Source: Clostridia bacterium | GTDB taxonomy: Bacteria > Bacillota > Clostridia > Saccharofermentanales > Saccharofermentanaceae | Assembly (NCBI GenBank): GCA_024403775.1 | Contig: JAKSRE010000009.1 | Coordinates: forward strand, 22,886-86,885 | Reading direction: 5' to 3' | DNA length: 64,000 nt | Made by a program: the position numbers and the translations under genes | Notes under the pieces: model-generated | The model's database searches: none | Told to the model about the DNA's origin: nothing | Seen by the model: only the letters and a program-made list of their open reading frames with translations | Part shown: positions 26,625-36,063 of the stretch, in pieces | How the letters are laid out: the number at the start of each line of letters is the position of its first letter | Position numbering within the stretch: the stretch's first letter is position 1

Positions 26625-27317
26625 ATGTTAGTTGTAGATTCGGTATCAAAAAAGTATAAGAAAACATTGGCAAATGATGATGTGTCTTTTGAAGTTAATG
26701 ATGGTGAGATCGCAGTACTTCTTGGACCAAATGGTGCAGGTAAGTCAACAATAATTAAATCAATTCTTGGATTATTAAAGTATGAGGGCGTTATCGAGAT
26801 TGATAACTTCGACAATCGCTCAATCGATGCAAAGAAACTTCTTGGATATGTTCCAGAAGTTCCAGCTCTTTATGACATGCTGACAGTAGGTGAGCATATG
26901 GAGTTTATTAGAAGAGCGTATAAGGTAGAAGATAATGGAAGAATTGATAAGCTCCTAGAACGCTTTGAACTTGCTGACAAGAAAAAGAAACTTGGAAAAG
27001 AATTGTCAAAGGGTATGCAGCAGAAAGTATCTATTTGCTGTGCACTTCTTCCAGACCCTAAGGTTATTATCTTTGATGAGCCAATGGTAGGACTTGATCC
27101 ACATGCTATTAAAGAACTTAAGTCTGTATTTAAAGAACTTAAGGAGCAGGGTAAGACAGTACTTATTTCTACACACATGATTGATACAGTTGAAGATTAT
27201 TGGGATGTAGCATATATCATGAAGAATGGTAAGATTATGGCTTCAAAGCATAATAAACCTGAAAGTGGTTCTGAAAAGACACTTGAAGAACTCTTCTTCG
27301 AGATTACGGAGGCTTAA
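26625..27317 (+). CDS. ABC transporter ATP-binding protein
   Basis: 230 residues from the ATG at 26625, which follows TAGGAGA; the open frame extends far upstream but that part overlaps tadA and has no coding character. Walker A LLGPNGAGKST (about 33-43), signature LSKGMQQKVS (about 127-136), Walker B KVIIFDEP (about 146-153) and the H-loop in ISTHMIDT are all present. The type is the small ABC-2 exporter ATPase. It is followed after three bases by its probable membrane partner. Confidence 0.95.
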   Translation: MLVVDSVSKKYKKTLANDDVSFEVNDGEIAVLLGPNGAGKSTIIKSILGLLKYEGVIEIDNFDNRSIDAKKLLGYVPEVPALYDMLTVGEHMEFIRRAYKVEDNGRIDKLLERFELADKKKKLGKELSKGMQQKVSICCALLPDPKVIIFDEPMVGLDPHAIKELKSVFKELKEQGKTVLISTHMIDTVEDYWDVAYIMKNGKIMASKHNKPESGSEKTLEELFFEITEA

Positions 27318-27320
27318 TTT

Positions 27321-28937
27321 ATGCTTGACAGTTTGTTATATAGAATGAGAAGAAGCCTTCTCAAGAAACCAGCTAATTTGGTTTTGTTTGTTTTGGGAGT
27401 GGCTTTAATGGGAGTGATGATATATTATCCAACACTTCTTGCTGATGAGTTACCAGCATATAATCCTGAGACTGCTATAGGTGTAATGTCTATTTTGTCA
27501 TTCTTTATGCTTGATATTGTAGCTTCTGGAATGCTTAATGGAACAATTTCTGGTTATACACTTTCGGATGTTAATTTCCATTTTGCTGGACCATATACAC
27601 CTAAATTTAATAAATTGATTGGCCTTATCAACACTTCCAAGTCAGGTTTGTTAATGGCATTTATTCTTTGCTGTCAGGCTGCAGTATTATCACAGGTTGC
27701 TACATTTAGAAGTCTGGATATGATTTGCTTACTCTTTGTGGTTTTCTTCGTTACGGTTGCTGGTGGATGTATATCTAATATAGTTTCACCATATTCTTGC
27801 ATTGATGACGAGAGTGACAGAAATAAAAACATAATCACAGCAGTTTATATTGCTATTAATGCTGTAGTTGTGTTAATTGCACTTATAGCGTTGATTAAGG
27901 CTGCTGGTTCAATCAGTAGTATTGGAAGTCTTGGAACTGCTAAGATTTTGGCTGTTGCTGGTAATAGTATTGGATTTAAGTATTTCCCATTTTCTGGTTT
28001 TATTACTGCTATTTATGCCGGAATTGTTACAGGAAATGTAGTTACATTAATTGTTGGTATAGTTTTAACTATTATAAGTATTGCTGTATTAGCTATTCTC
28101 TTTAATAAGCTTAATCCAGATTATTATGAGGCAGCAATTGCCAGTGCTTTGAAGATTAATGATTTTGTTGAAGCAAAGAAAGCAGGAATTGATACAGATA
28201 CAGCCAGACTTAACAATAAAGTTAAGGTAGGAAAAGAAGAACTTAATAAGGGCTGGGGTGTTAACACCTTTATGTTCACCAAGATGTTTGAATTTAAGCG
28301 TCAGACTAAATTCTTCTTTGTAAATCCACTTGCTATGCTATACAGAGTAATAACATTGATTTATCTGTTTATTCTTTTTGGACGTGGAGGATCATCAGCT
28401 TCTGATATGACAGGAGATCCATTCATGATGTCTCTGATAATGAATATAGTTCTTAATGTAATTATTTATTCTGGTGGTAAAACAGTACTTGAATTTAACA
28501 GACCATATTTCTTCCTTGCTCCATATTCAGCAGCAAGAAAACTCTTCTATTCAATAATGGGTGAGTTCCCTTGTATGGTATTTGATTCATTCCTTTGTAT
28601 TGTTACAACAGGTATTTTTACAGGCTTCGATGCTTATCCAGTTACTATGTGGGTATTATTATTCGCAATAATGATTGTATTTGATATTATGTGTACAATG
28701 ATTTCTATTCTTGGAATCAGAATGTTCAGAAGCCTTGGGAGATATGCTCTTATGATGACCAGATACTTGAGCATTTATTTGATCATTATCCTTGAGATGG
28801 TAGCTTCTTTGGGAATTATGTTTGCTTTGGATGCTGAAATCGAGGTAGGAATGCTTGTTTTCCTTGGTATTTCTTTAGTAGTTACACTTTGTGTATTTGC
28901 AATGTCACCTATTATTGTAAATAATGTCGAAAGCTGA
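27321..28937 (+). CDS. ABC exporter membrane protein
   Basis: 538 residues, with about twelve hydrophobic segments spread over the length (first near 18-36, last near 510-530) and a cytoplasmic loop near 270-310 rich in Lys. Start MLDSLLYRMRRSLLKKPANL is a typical amphipathic entry of a putative ABC-2-type exporter of Clostridia. It lies three bases after the ATPase gene and the pair is closed by a terminator. The substrate is not evident. Confidence 0.85.
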   Translation: MLDSLLYRMRRSLLKKPANLVLFVLGVALMGVMIYYPTLLADELPAYNPETAIGVMSILSFFMLDIVASGMLNGTISGYTLSDVNFHFAGPYTPKFNKLIGLINTSKSGLLMAFILCCQAAVLSQVATFRSLDMICLLFVVFFVTVAGGCISNIVSPYSCIDDESDRNKNIITAVYIAINAVVVLIALIALIKAAGSISSIGSLGTAKILAVAGNSIGFKYFPFSGFITAIYAGIVTGNVVTLIVGIVLTIISIAVLAILFNKLNPDYYEAAIASALKINDFVEAKKAGIDTDTARLNNKVKVGKEELNKGWGVNTFMFTKMFEFKRQTKFFFVNPLAMLYRVITLIYLFILFGRGGSSASDMTGDPFMMSLIMNIVLNVIIYSGGKTVLEFNRPYFFLAPYSAARKLFYSIMGEFPCMVFDSFLCIVTTGIFTGFDAYPVTMWVLLFAIMIVFDIMCTMISILGIRMFRSLGRYALMMTRYLSIYLIIILEMVASLGIMFALDAEIEVGMLVFLGISLVVTLCVFAMSPIIVNNVES

Positions 28938-28964
28938 TTTGATGACTTTAATAATATAAACGTG

Positions 28965-29007
28965 ACTGCCTCAAAATAGATATATTTCTATTTTGAGGCA
29001 GTTCTTT
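28965..29007 (+). terminator. Long perfect terminator after the ABC pair
   Basis: Bases 28965-28980 (starting ACTGCCTCAAAATAGA) pair perfectly with 28987-29002, with a six-base loop and a short T-rich tail (TCTTTTATT). Confidence 0.9.
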
Positions 29008-29054
29008 TATTGTTCAAATAGGTTCCAAAAAAATAATACTATTCTTAAGATGTT

Positions 29055-29063
29055 TGTTATAAT
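29055..29063 (+). promoter_or_regulatory. Extended -10 promoter
   Basis: TGTTATAAT at 29055-29063, about 35 bases before the PLP-lyase gene. Confidence 0.6.
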
Positions 29064-29097
29064 GTTATTACTATTATTATGAGGAGAATTGTGATTA

Positions 29098-30360
29098 ATG
29101 GATAATCCATATTCAATTTACGGTGTTAGTGATGAGGCAGCACGCCTTGCCAGAGAGGCAATGGAGGCTGTTGCTCCTGTATATAAGAAGATTGATGAGA
29201 TAAGAGAATATAACCAGTTAAGAGTTTTGAATGCTTTTAGAGAATGTAGATTCTCTGATGTTCATATGGGCAGTACAACTGGTTATGGTTATGATGATAT
29301 TGGCAGAGATAAAATCGAAGAGATTTTTGCCAAGGTAATGGGTGCTGAAGCCGCATATGTAAGAGTTCAGATGGGTTCAGGTACTCAGGCTGTATCAGCA
29401 ATGCTCTTTGGAATACTTCGTCCTGGTGATGAGATGCTTGCTGCTACAGGTACACCTTATGATACGCTTGCTTCATCAATTGGTATTGGTGAAGATAATT
29501 ATGATGGAAGCCTTAAAAACTATGGTATTAGTTATGATGAGGTAGATTTAAAGCCAGATGGAAGTCCTGATATAGAGGCAATCTTAGGCAAGATTAAGCC
29601 TAATACCAAGATGGTATTTATACAAAAATCAAGAGGTTATAGTAAGAGAAGAGCGTTAACAGGTGCTGATATAGAATCAATTTGTACAGCAGTAAAGGAT
29701 TATGCTTCTAAGAATAATCAGAAGATTGTTATTGCTGTAGATAACTGCTATGGTGAATTTGTTGAGACAAAAGAGCCATGTGCACTTGGTGCAGATATCT
29801 GTGCTGGTTCTCTTATGAAGAATCCAGGCGGTGGTATTTGTACTACTGGTGCCTATGTTGCAGGAAATGCTGATCTTGTTGAGAAAGTAGCTCAGCGAAT
29901 TACAGCTCCTGGTCTAGGTTCACATGTTGGACCTACTTTAGGTTTTAACAGAATGATTGCTCAGGGCTTATTTATGGCTCCGCACGTAGTAGCTGAGTGC
30001 CTCAAGGGTGCAGTTTTTGCAGCTAAATGTTTTGAGATGACTGGTCTTAATACAAGCCCATCTTTTGATAGTGACAGAGGAGATATCGTTCAGACAATTA
30101 TATTTGAAGATCCTGACAAACTTATAAAGTTCTGTCAGAAGATTCAAGCTTGTTCACCAGTTGATTCATTTGCGGCTCCAGTTCCAGGTCCTATGCCAGG
30201 TTATGAGGATGAGATTATTATGGCTGCAGGTGCCTTTGTTCAGGGTGCTACCAGTGAACTTTCATGTGATGGCCCGCTTAAGTCACCATATATTGCATAT
30301 ATGCAGGGTGGACTTGTTCATGAACAGGCAAAACTTGCTGTTATGCTGACATTGAGCTAA
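29098..30360 (+). CDS. PLP-dependent methionine gamma-lyase-like protein (YnbB type)
   Basis: 420 residues, fold-type I PLP enzyme. Known as the 'aluminium resistance' or methionine gamma-lyase family; the in vivo reaction is unsettled. Visible: VQMGSGTQAVSAMLFG (PLP phosphate contact, about 90-105), AVDNCYGEFVE with the Asp that contacts PLP (about 214-224), and AGSLMKNPGGGICTTGAYV (about 236-254), whose Lys should carry PLP. FSDVHMGSTTGYGYDDIGRD near residue 52 is the family opening. First gene of the transcript that continues into the HlyD-like, yggS and FkbM genes (25 and 26-base gaps). Confidence 0.88.
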   Translation: MDNPYSIYGVSDEAARLAREAMEAVAPVYKKIDEIREYNQLRVLNAFRECRFSDVHMGSTTGYGYDDIGRDKIEEIFAKVMGAEAAYVRVQMGSGTQAVSAMLFGILRPGDEMLAATGTPYDTLASSIGIGEDNYDGSLKNYGISYDEVDLKPDGSPDIEAILGKIKPNTKMVFIQKSRGYSKRRALTGADIESICTAVKDYASKNNQKIVIAVDNCYGEFVETKEPCALGADICAGSLMKNPGGGICTTGAYVAGNADLVEKVAQRITAPGLGSHVGPTLGFNRMIAQGLFMAPHVVAECLKGAVFAAKCFEMTGLNTSPSFDSDRGDIVQTIIFEDPDKLIKFCQKIQACSPVDSFAAPVPGPMPGYEDEIIMAAGAFVQGATSELSCDGPLKSPYIAYMQGGLVHEQAKLAVMLTLS

Positions 30361-30384
30361 TTTGTTATATTTTGGGAAGTTATA

Positions 30385-32148
30385 ATGGATAATAGAAATA
30401 AGAGAAACGAACATATTAAGAGTAGAACAGGTGGCAAGAAGAAGCCAGTATCCAGTTCACAAAAAGAGGTGAAGAAGGTTAATGAACCAAGTAAGTCAAA
30501 GGCACCTCAGATGTTTAATGTTAACTCTAATAAAAAACTTCAGTCTGAAATTGATGCGAAGCGTTCGGCTTCTGTGAGTAAGAATGAGGCTAAGGTTAAT
30601 AGTACAAAATCTAGTAATCCAAAATCTGTAAATAAGAAGCCAAATGGCAAGCAGGTGAAAACTGCAAAGCCAGTAGTAACTTCGGCTGTAAATGCTACTA
30701 ACAATAATTCTGATAGTGCAAAGAAGAGTACTAAGAAAGTTAGAAGAAGACGTAGAGTTTCTGGCATAGTAAAGAAGAATAGAAATACTGTTCTTGTATC
30801 TCAGAGTGCAACAAGCAGTGGCGTAAGCGTATCTGATGTTGCTCAGGAGAAGAACAGTCGTAATAAGCAAAAGAATGCATCAAAGTCTGCATTATGGTCT
30901 GGTCTTTCTTTGTGGATTATTATCCCAGTGATAGTACTGATTCTTTTCTTTATTATTTATCATCTGACAAATTACATGGCAGTAAAACCTGTTCAGAGTT
31001 TTATCACTAGCGGTACTATTGAGCATACTATCGGTGCCAAAGCTATGATTGTCCGTAATGAGAAGGTAATAGAGTCTACTTGTAAGGGAGATTTGGTTAC
31101 AAAGTCAACTGAAGGTGCCAGAGTATACGCTAGTCAGCAGCTTGCAATGGTTGTACCATCTGATATGAAATCTGTTGTAGATGATTTACGTAACACTCAG
31201 TCTCAGATTTCAGATGTTCAGCTTAGCCTTATTCAGCAGGGTATGGCTTCTGGTGCTGACAAGATATATTCAGATATTGATGAACTTATGGTTCCGATTA
31301 TCGATTCATTGAGACAGGATTCCATGAATTCTAATCTTAGTAATATATCTTCTTATCATTCTTCTATTGGTGTTCTTATTGAACAAAGAGAAGACCTTCT
31401 CTTACAGGTTGATTTTGATGATGAGAGACTTAATGACTTAAGAAGAGATGAGAGAAATTATGAGAATCAGCTTGCCAGATCAGCAACTATGATTTATGCG
31501 ACTAATCCAGGAATTGTATCTTTTAAGGTTGATGGTAATGAGGGTACATTGACATTTGATTATATGCTTAATGGAGATGAAAATGAGATTTCTAAGTATA
31601 TTAATGATGCTGTTGGTGTAATTCCTACTGATACCTATATTGATATCGGTGATGGTGTTGCAAGAATTGCTAAAAATGAAGAACAGTATATTGCAGTTAT
31701 TCTCTCCAATAATGCAGATAATAACAAGGCGTTTGCAGTTGATACAAAGCATAATATTAATATCCCTTCAGAGGGTGTTACTATTGATAACTGTAAAGTT
31801 GTGCGTGAGACTGTAGTTGGCGATGGGCTTCTTGTTGTATTCTCTACAACCAAACATGTAGAGGATTTGATTGACCTAAGAAGTGTGGATATCGAGATTG
31901 TTATTACTGAGGCCAGAGGTATGAAGGTATCAGTAAACAGCCTTGTAAATCCAGATTATGACCGTGGAGTAGCAACTATCTATATTAATAAGAGCGGATT
32001 TGTAGAAGCTGTTGATGTTCTCATTGTAGATAGTGACAGAGAGTTTGCAATTATTGCACCAATGGGAGATTCTAATGTTCCTAATCTTAATACTGTAATA
32101 ATTTCAAATCCGTCCAGTACGAGTGCTGGAAGTAAAATTACAAGCTAG
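30385..32148 (+). CDS. HlyD-like membrane-anchored protein of the division cluster
   Basis: 587 residues. A long basic, Lys/Ser/Asn-rich cytoplasmic tail (1-168, with KKVRRRRRVSG near 117) leads to a single membrane segment (about 173-197) and an extracellular domain. That domain opens with a strand-rich part (PVQSFITSGTIEHTIGAKAMIVRNEKV) resembling HlyD-type lipoyl/barrel-sandwich halves, followed by a coiled-coil stretch (about 268-365, ISDVQLSLIQQG and DLLLQVDFDDERLNDLRRDERN). Proteins of this layout occur before yggS and sepF in Clostridia. A role at the division site is inferred from position only; no transporter partner is encoded next to it. Confidence 0.72.
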   Translation: MDNRNKRNEHIKSRTGGKKKPVSSSQKEVKKVNEPSKSKAPQMFNVNSNKKLQSEIDAKRSASVSKNEAKVNSTKSSNPKSVNKKPNGKQVKTAKPVVTSAVNATNNNSDSAKKSTKKVRRRRRVSGIVKKNRNTVLVSQSATSSGVSVSDVAQEKNSRNKQKNASKSALWSGLSLWIIIPVIVLILFFIIYHLTNYMAVKPVQSFITSGTIEHTIGAKAMIVRNEKVIESTCKGDLVTKSTEGARVYASQQLAMVVPSDMKSVVDDLRNTQSQISDVQLSLIQQGMASGADKIYSDIDELMVPIIDSLRQDSMNSNLSNISSYHSSIGVLIEQREDLLLQVDFDDERLNDLRRDERNYENQLARSATMIYATNPGIVSFKVDGNEGTLTFDYMLNGDENEISKYINDAVGVIPTDTYIDIGDGVARIAKNEEQYIAVILSNNADNNKAFAVDTKHNINIPSEGVTIDNCKVVRETVVGDGLLVVFSTTKHVEDLIDLRSVDIEIVITEARGMKVSVNSLVNPDYDRGVATIYINKSGFVEAVDVLIVDSDREFAIIAPMGDSNVPNLNTVIISNPSSTSAGSKITS

Positions 32149-32174
32149 TTTTTACCTAAGGAAGGATATAACTA

Positions 32175-32912
32175 ATGTTTGAGTTTAATGATGAATCTAT
32201 AGCTGAATTTAAAAGCAGAATAGCTGTTGTTAGAAGTGAGATTGGAGCCGCTTGTAAAGAGGCAGGAAGAGATGTTAATGATGTCACTTTGATTGGTGTA
32301 TCAAAAGTTTTTCCATCAACTTGTGCTATGTCCTGCTATAGCGCCGGACTTGTTGATCTGGGTGAGAATAAGGTTCAGGAACTCACAGCCAAAGAAGAGG
32401 AATTGTCTAATTTAGGAATGCATCCTAACTGGCATCTTATTGGAACTCTTCAGAAAAATAAAGTTAAGTATATTATTGGTAAGACCAAGCTCGTACATTC
32501 AGTTGATTCAGTTGAGCTTGCTGAAGAAATATCCAAGAGATCAGCTAAAGCTGGAATCAAGACTGATGTTTTGTTTCAGGTAAATGTGTCTCGTGAAGAG
32601 TCAAAACATGGCTTTTATGATGAGGAGATAAAAACTTCAATGGAAAGACTTCTTTCTTTGGAAGGAATAAATCCTAGAGGACTTATGACAATGGCACCTC
32701 TTACATCTGCTTCTGATGAGGTGCGCAAGATTTTCGCTGATACATATGCTTTATATGATGAGCTTAAATCCTACGTAAATGACAAAGATTCCTGGAATAC
32801 ACTTTCAATGGGTATGAGCAGAGATTATAAGGAAGCTATCGCTGAAGGCAGTACACATATCAGAATAGGAACTGCTATTTTTGGTGACAGAAAGGCTCTC
32901 CTTGATGCCTGA
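32175..32912 (+). CDS. yggS: YggS-type PLP homeostasis protein
   Basis: 245 residues. A single-domain alanine-racemase-like TIM barrel. VTLIGVSKVFP (about 37-47) contains the PLP-binding Lys; GENKVQELTAKEEEL and HLIGTLQKNKVKYI (about 84-106) match the family; SMGMSRDYKEAIAEGSTHIRIGTAIFG (about 212-238) binds the PLP phosphate. YggS/PLPBP balances free PLP and amino-acid pools. It sits beside sepF as in many Gram-positives, here separated from it by an FkbM gene that overlaps it by eight bases. Confidence 0.93.
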   Translation: MFEFNDESIAEFKSRIAVVRSEIGAACKEAGRDVNDVTLIGVSKVFPSTCAMSCYSAGLVDLGENKVQELTAKEEELSNLGMHPNWHLIGTLQKNKVKYIIGKTKLVHSVDSVELAEEISKRSAKAGIKTDVLFQVNVSREESKHGFYDEEIKTSMERLLSLEGINPRGLMTMAPLTSASDEVRKIFADTYALYDELKSYVNDKDSWNTLSMGMSRDYKEAIAEGSTHIRIGTAIFGDRKALLDA

Positions 32913-33987
32913 TATCTGGACAAAACTCAAAAACACCAATAAAAAGATTGTTTTATACGGTACTGGAAACGGTGCCGATAAAATTATGAATAAACTTATC
33001 GAAGAAGGTATAAAGGTAGATGGTATCTTTGCCAGCGATGGTTTTGTACGAGATCGCGAATTCAGAGGAATAAAAGTTCAAAGTTATGCTTCAGCCAAAG
33101 AGCAGTTTGGTGACATGATAGTTCTTATGTGCTTCGGTTCATCCAGACCAGAAGTACTTGAATTTGTTGAGAAAATAAGGGGAGAGAATGAATTTTATCT
33201 TCCTGATGTTCCTGTATATGGAGATGTTATTTTCGATGATTCTTATTATGAGAATAATAAGGAGGAACTATTACTTCTCGAAAATGGACTTTCAGATTCA
33301 TTATCTAAGAAAACCTTAAAAAATCTAATCGATTACAAGCTCTCAGGCGATATTAAATATCTTTATGAGGTGGAGACAACTCTTGAAGAGGAAGAGAGTC
33401 TGATAGATATAAAAGAACACAGTGTTTTAATTGACTGTGGTGCATATAATGGCGATACCGTGAGAAAGTATACGAGAGTATATGGAAGTAAACTGGATCG
33501 AATTATTGCATTAGAGCCTGATAAACGAAGCTTTCGCAAATTACAAAAATTCGCTGATGAATCTGGCGATAGAAGAATAATTCCGATAAATAGTGCAGTA
33601 TCTGTAGAAGATGGTGAGATGCACCTTTTTGACAATACTGGACGAGGTGTTCATTTAAGTGGTAATTCGCAGCATGATCAAAATGTTACAACAAATGCTA
33701 TAACAGAAGTTGTAACAATAGATTCGATTGTTGAGAAGTATGCATCAGATATTGAAGGCGATATTCTTATAAAGTTTGACGTCGAAGGCGATGAAGTTAA
33801 TGCGATTAAAGGCTGCATTGATACAATTCGTAACAGAAAGCCCAAACTTATTGTGTCTTGTTACCATCGTAACGATGATTTTATAACCATACCTTCAGTT
33901 GTAAAGGGAATAAGAGAAGATTACAGACTTCGCATAAGACATCTTCCTGGACTTCCTTCGTGGGATACGCAGTTCTATTTTGACTAG
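32905..33987 (+). CDS. FkbM-family methyltransferase with N-terminal Rossmann-like domain
   Basis: 360 residues from the ATG at 32905, within the last codons of yggS (eight-base overlap), so translation is coupled. Residues 12-100 form a Rossmann-like unit (KIVLYGTGNGADKIMNKLIE, IVLMCFGSSRPEVLEFV). The SAM domain follows: SVLIDCGAYNGDTVRKY (about 175-191), IIALEPDKRSFRKLQKF (about 203-219) and ILIKFDVEGDEVNAIKGC (about 289-306), all classical FkbM motifs. FkbM enzymes O-methylate sugars, natural products or other small groups. The substrate here is unknown. Its place between yggS and sepF is unusual. Confidence 0.87.
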   Translation: MPDIWTKLKNTNKKIVLYGTGNGADKIMNKLIEEGIKVDGIFASDGFVRDREFRGIKVQSYASAKEQFGDMIVLMCFGSSRPEVLEFVEKIRGENEFYLPDVPVYGDVIFDDSYYENNKEELLLLENGLSDSLSKKTLKNLIDYKLSGDIKYLYEVETTLEEEESLIDIKEHSVLIDCGAYNGDTVRKYTRVYGSKLDRIIALEPDKRSFRKLQKFADESGDRRIIPINSAVSVEDGEMHLFDNTGRGVHLSGNSQHDQNVTTNAITEVVTIDSIVEKYASDIEGDILIKFDVEGDEVNAIKGCIDTIRNRKPKLIVSCYHRNDDFITIPSVVKGIREDYRLRIRHLPGLPSWDTQFYFD

Positions 33988-34152
33988 AATTTAGTTTAAA
34001 TTTGCATAAATGTTATTGTAAATTACATAAATATTACAAGATTTTTCAATAAAACAACAAAAGCCCTATCTCTATTGCTAATACCAGGTCGTTTGATTAA
34101 GATGGACACATGAGTTTTCCATTACACATTTTGGCACTAGGAGGAAGAGATA

Positions 34153-34635
34153 ATGAGTGATTTTTTGGAGAAGTTCAAGACAATGATGCTTGGTGAAGTT
34201 ATTGAAGATGAGACTATGGATAATGAAGATTATTCAGAAGATATTTATGATGATGTTGAAGACACAGCAGCTGATTATTATGAGGAAGTAGAGGAGACTC
34301 CATTTACAGAGACAGTTTATCGTCCTCAGCAGGCAGTTCAGCCAACACCAGCAGTTAATAATATTTACCACATGCGTCCAAACAATATTAAGAGCGCTCA
34401 GGAAGTTATTACTCGTGTAAGCGAGGGTTCAGCTGTTATTTGTGAGCTTTATGCAGATGCTGCTCAGATCAACCAGAGAGTTGTTGACTATATTTCAGGT
34501 GCTGTTTTTATGGCTAAGGGTTCAGTTTATGCTTTGAATTCAAAGACAACATTCATCTGTGTACCAGCTAGCACACAGATCATCCCACAGGTTAGTGAGT
34601 ATGATAACAACAGCGCAAAGGTTACTGCACTTTAA
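34153..34635 (+). CDS. sepF: Cell division protein SepF
   Basis: 160 residues. SepF tethers FtsZ to the membrane in Gram-positives. The N-terminal helix (MSDFLEKFKTMMLGEV) is amphipathic; a long acidic linker (about 17-55) follows; the SepF core (about 75-150) reads RPNNIKSAQEVITRVSEGS, VVDYISGAVFMAKGSVYAL and KTTFICVPAS. AGGAGG lies ten bases before the ATG. A 165-base gap before the gene suggests its own promoter. Confidence 0.94.
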   Translation: MSDFLEKFKTMMLGEVIEDETMDNEDYSEDIYDDVEDTAADYYEEVEETPFTETVYRPQQAVQPTPAVNNIYHMRPNNIKSAQEVITRVSEGSAVICELYADAAQINQRVVDYISGAVFMAKGSVYALNSKTTFICVPASTQIIPQVSEYDNNSAKVTAL

Positions 34636-34657
34636 TTAATGTTATTTGCAACCTATA

Positions 34658-34700
34658 ATGCCTTAAAACAGAGAAATTTGTTTTAGGGCATTTATTTTTT
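34658..34700 (+). terminator. Terminator of sepF
   Basis: ATGCCTTAAAACA (34658-34670) pairs with TGTTTTAGGGCAT (34679-34691) with one wobble, then TTATTTTTTT. Confidence 0.9.
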
Positions 34701-34709
34701 TGTTATAAT
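34701..34709 (+). promoter_or_regulatory. Extended -10 promoter of the amidase operon
   Basis: TGTTATAAT at 34701-34709 begins within the tail of the sepF terminator, 32 bases before the amidase start. Confidence 0.6.
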
Positions 34710-34740
34710 ATTTTAGTTATAAAAAATATTGGTGGGTACA

Positions 34741-36012
34741 ATGGATAAGAATCAGGAATTTTACTTTAATCAATTTAAGAAGATGTTTACTGAACTGGAT
34801 TCATCCAAGCAGAAGATGCTACATGAATATCTTGAGAAGATGGATCCTTCTGAGAGAATGAAGCATGCGGTTGAATTAGGTAAGCGCTATTATTATCAGA
34901 ATAATCAGAATAGTAAGAGTAATCCATCACAAAGCCAGGTTCAAAAGCCAGTAACAAAGCAGGCTCCTCCTCAAATTAAGAGAGAAGTAACTGTTAAGGC
35001 TCCTGTTCAGCAGGCACAAAAAGTTCAACAGCCTGGTAAGGTATCTGAACAAGTTAGTACAATAAAGTCAGTTAAGCCTTCTTCTGTATCAACTAATGTA
35101 CCTAATCGTCCTATACCAAAGAAGAGAAGATCAGGAAAAGTATATTTACGCGCAATTTTAGTGGCTATTGTTACTATTTTGGTTATCCTGTGTGGAATCA
35201 CATTAGGTAATATACTGGTCAATAAAAATGATGATATCAAGGAGACAAATGTAACTTCAGCTGTAACTGAGACAACTATGGTAACCGAAGTATCTTCAAC
35301 AGCAGAAGTAGTAGAGACTACGGTAGAACCAACTCCAACCCCTACTCCTACTGATATTCCGACACCTTCTCCAGTTCCACTTATGGAGAACGCCCCTGAT
35401 TTAACAGGAAAAGTAATTGTAATTGATCCAGGACATCAGGAAGTAGCTGATGAGAATGAAGAGAGTTGTGCTTCATGGCTTAGTATCTCAAAACCAAGAT
35501 GTACTTCAGGAACACATGGTAAGGCTACAGATATTCCTGAGTATGAGTATACTCTTGAGTTAAGTATGGTATTAAAGAGCTATCTTGAACAGTGTGGTGC
35601 TACAGTTTATTTAACCAGAGAGACTAATGATGTAAATATGTCTAATCAGGAAAGAGCATTGTTTGCTGTAGACAAAAATCCTGATTTGTATTTGAGAATT
35701 CATGCTGATGGAGCTAATGATTCATTGGAATCTGGTGTAAGAGTTTATGTACCTGACAGTGGATCTTATACTGATACCAGTGTTGGTAAGGGCGATATTC
35801 TTGGTAAGTCAGTGGCAGAAGCTTTTGGAATAGAGTTTGATTCTACTCTTAAGACGTACCTTTATACTGGATTAAATTATGCAAATAATTTGCATGCTTT
35901 CCAGATATCAGTTGGTTTCCTTACTAATAGTGATGATGAAGAAGCTCTGCTTAATGAAGAAAATCAAATTGCTGCAGCACAGGCAATTGCAGAATTTGCA
36001 AATATTTTTTAA
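34741..36012 (+). CDS. Membrane-anchored N-acetylmuramoyl-L-alanine amidase
   Basis: 423 residues from the ATG at 34741 (GGTGGG seven bases before). A cytoplasmic Lys/Gln-rich tail (1-130) precedes one membrane segment (about 137-158), a Thr/Val-rich and then Pro/Thr repeat linker (EPTPTPTPTDIPTPSPVP, near 195-212), and an Amidase_3 domain (about 220-423). Zinc and catalytic residues are seen in VIVIDPGHQE, in the Glu of EYEYTLELS and in LRIHADGAND. The domain has an insert with SCASWLSISKPRCTSGTHG. It cleaves the lactyl-amide bond of peptidoglycan at the outer membrane face. Placed next to sepF, a division or cell-separation role is likely. Confidence 0.9.
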   Translation: MDKNQEFYFNQFKKMFTELDSSKQKMLHEYLEKMDPSERMKHAVELGKRYYYQNNQNSKSNPSQSQVQKPVTKQAPPQIKREVTVKAPVQQAQKVQQPGKVSEQVSTIKSVKPSSVSTNVPNRPIPKKRRSGKVYLRAILVAIVTILVILCGITLGNILVNKNDDIKETNVTSAVTETTMVTEVSSTAEVVETTVEPTPTPTPTDIPTPSPVPLMENAPDLTGKVIVIDPGHQEVADENEESCASWLSISKPRCTSGTHGKATDIPEYEYTLELSMVLKSYLEQCGATVYLTRETNDVNMSNQERALFAVDKNPDLYLRIHADGANDSLESGVRVYVPDSGSYTDTSVGKGDILGKSVAEAFGIEFDSTLKTYLYTGLNYANNLHAFQISVGFLTNSDDEEALLNEENQIAAAQAIAEFANIF

Positions 36013-36063
36013 TACGATATAATGATTTTGAATGCATTTATGTCGTAAAGGAGATAGATACAT

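Noticed and set aside
35330..35390. The CCTAC-type Pro/Thr coding repeats in the amidase and in the Cna-B protein as mobile repeats
   Set aside because: They are short in-frame linkers with third-position variation, usual for surface proteins.
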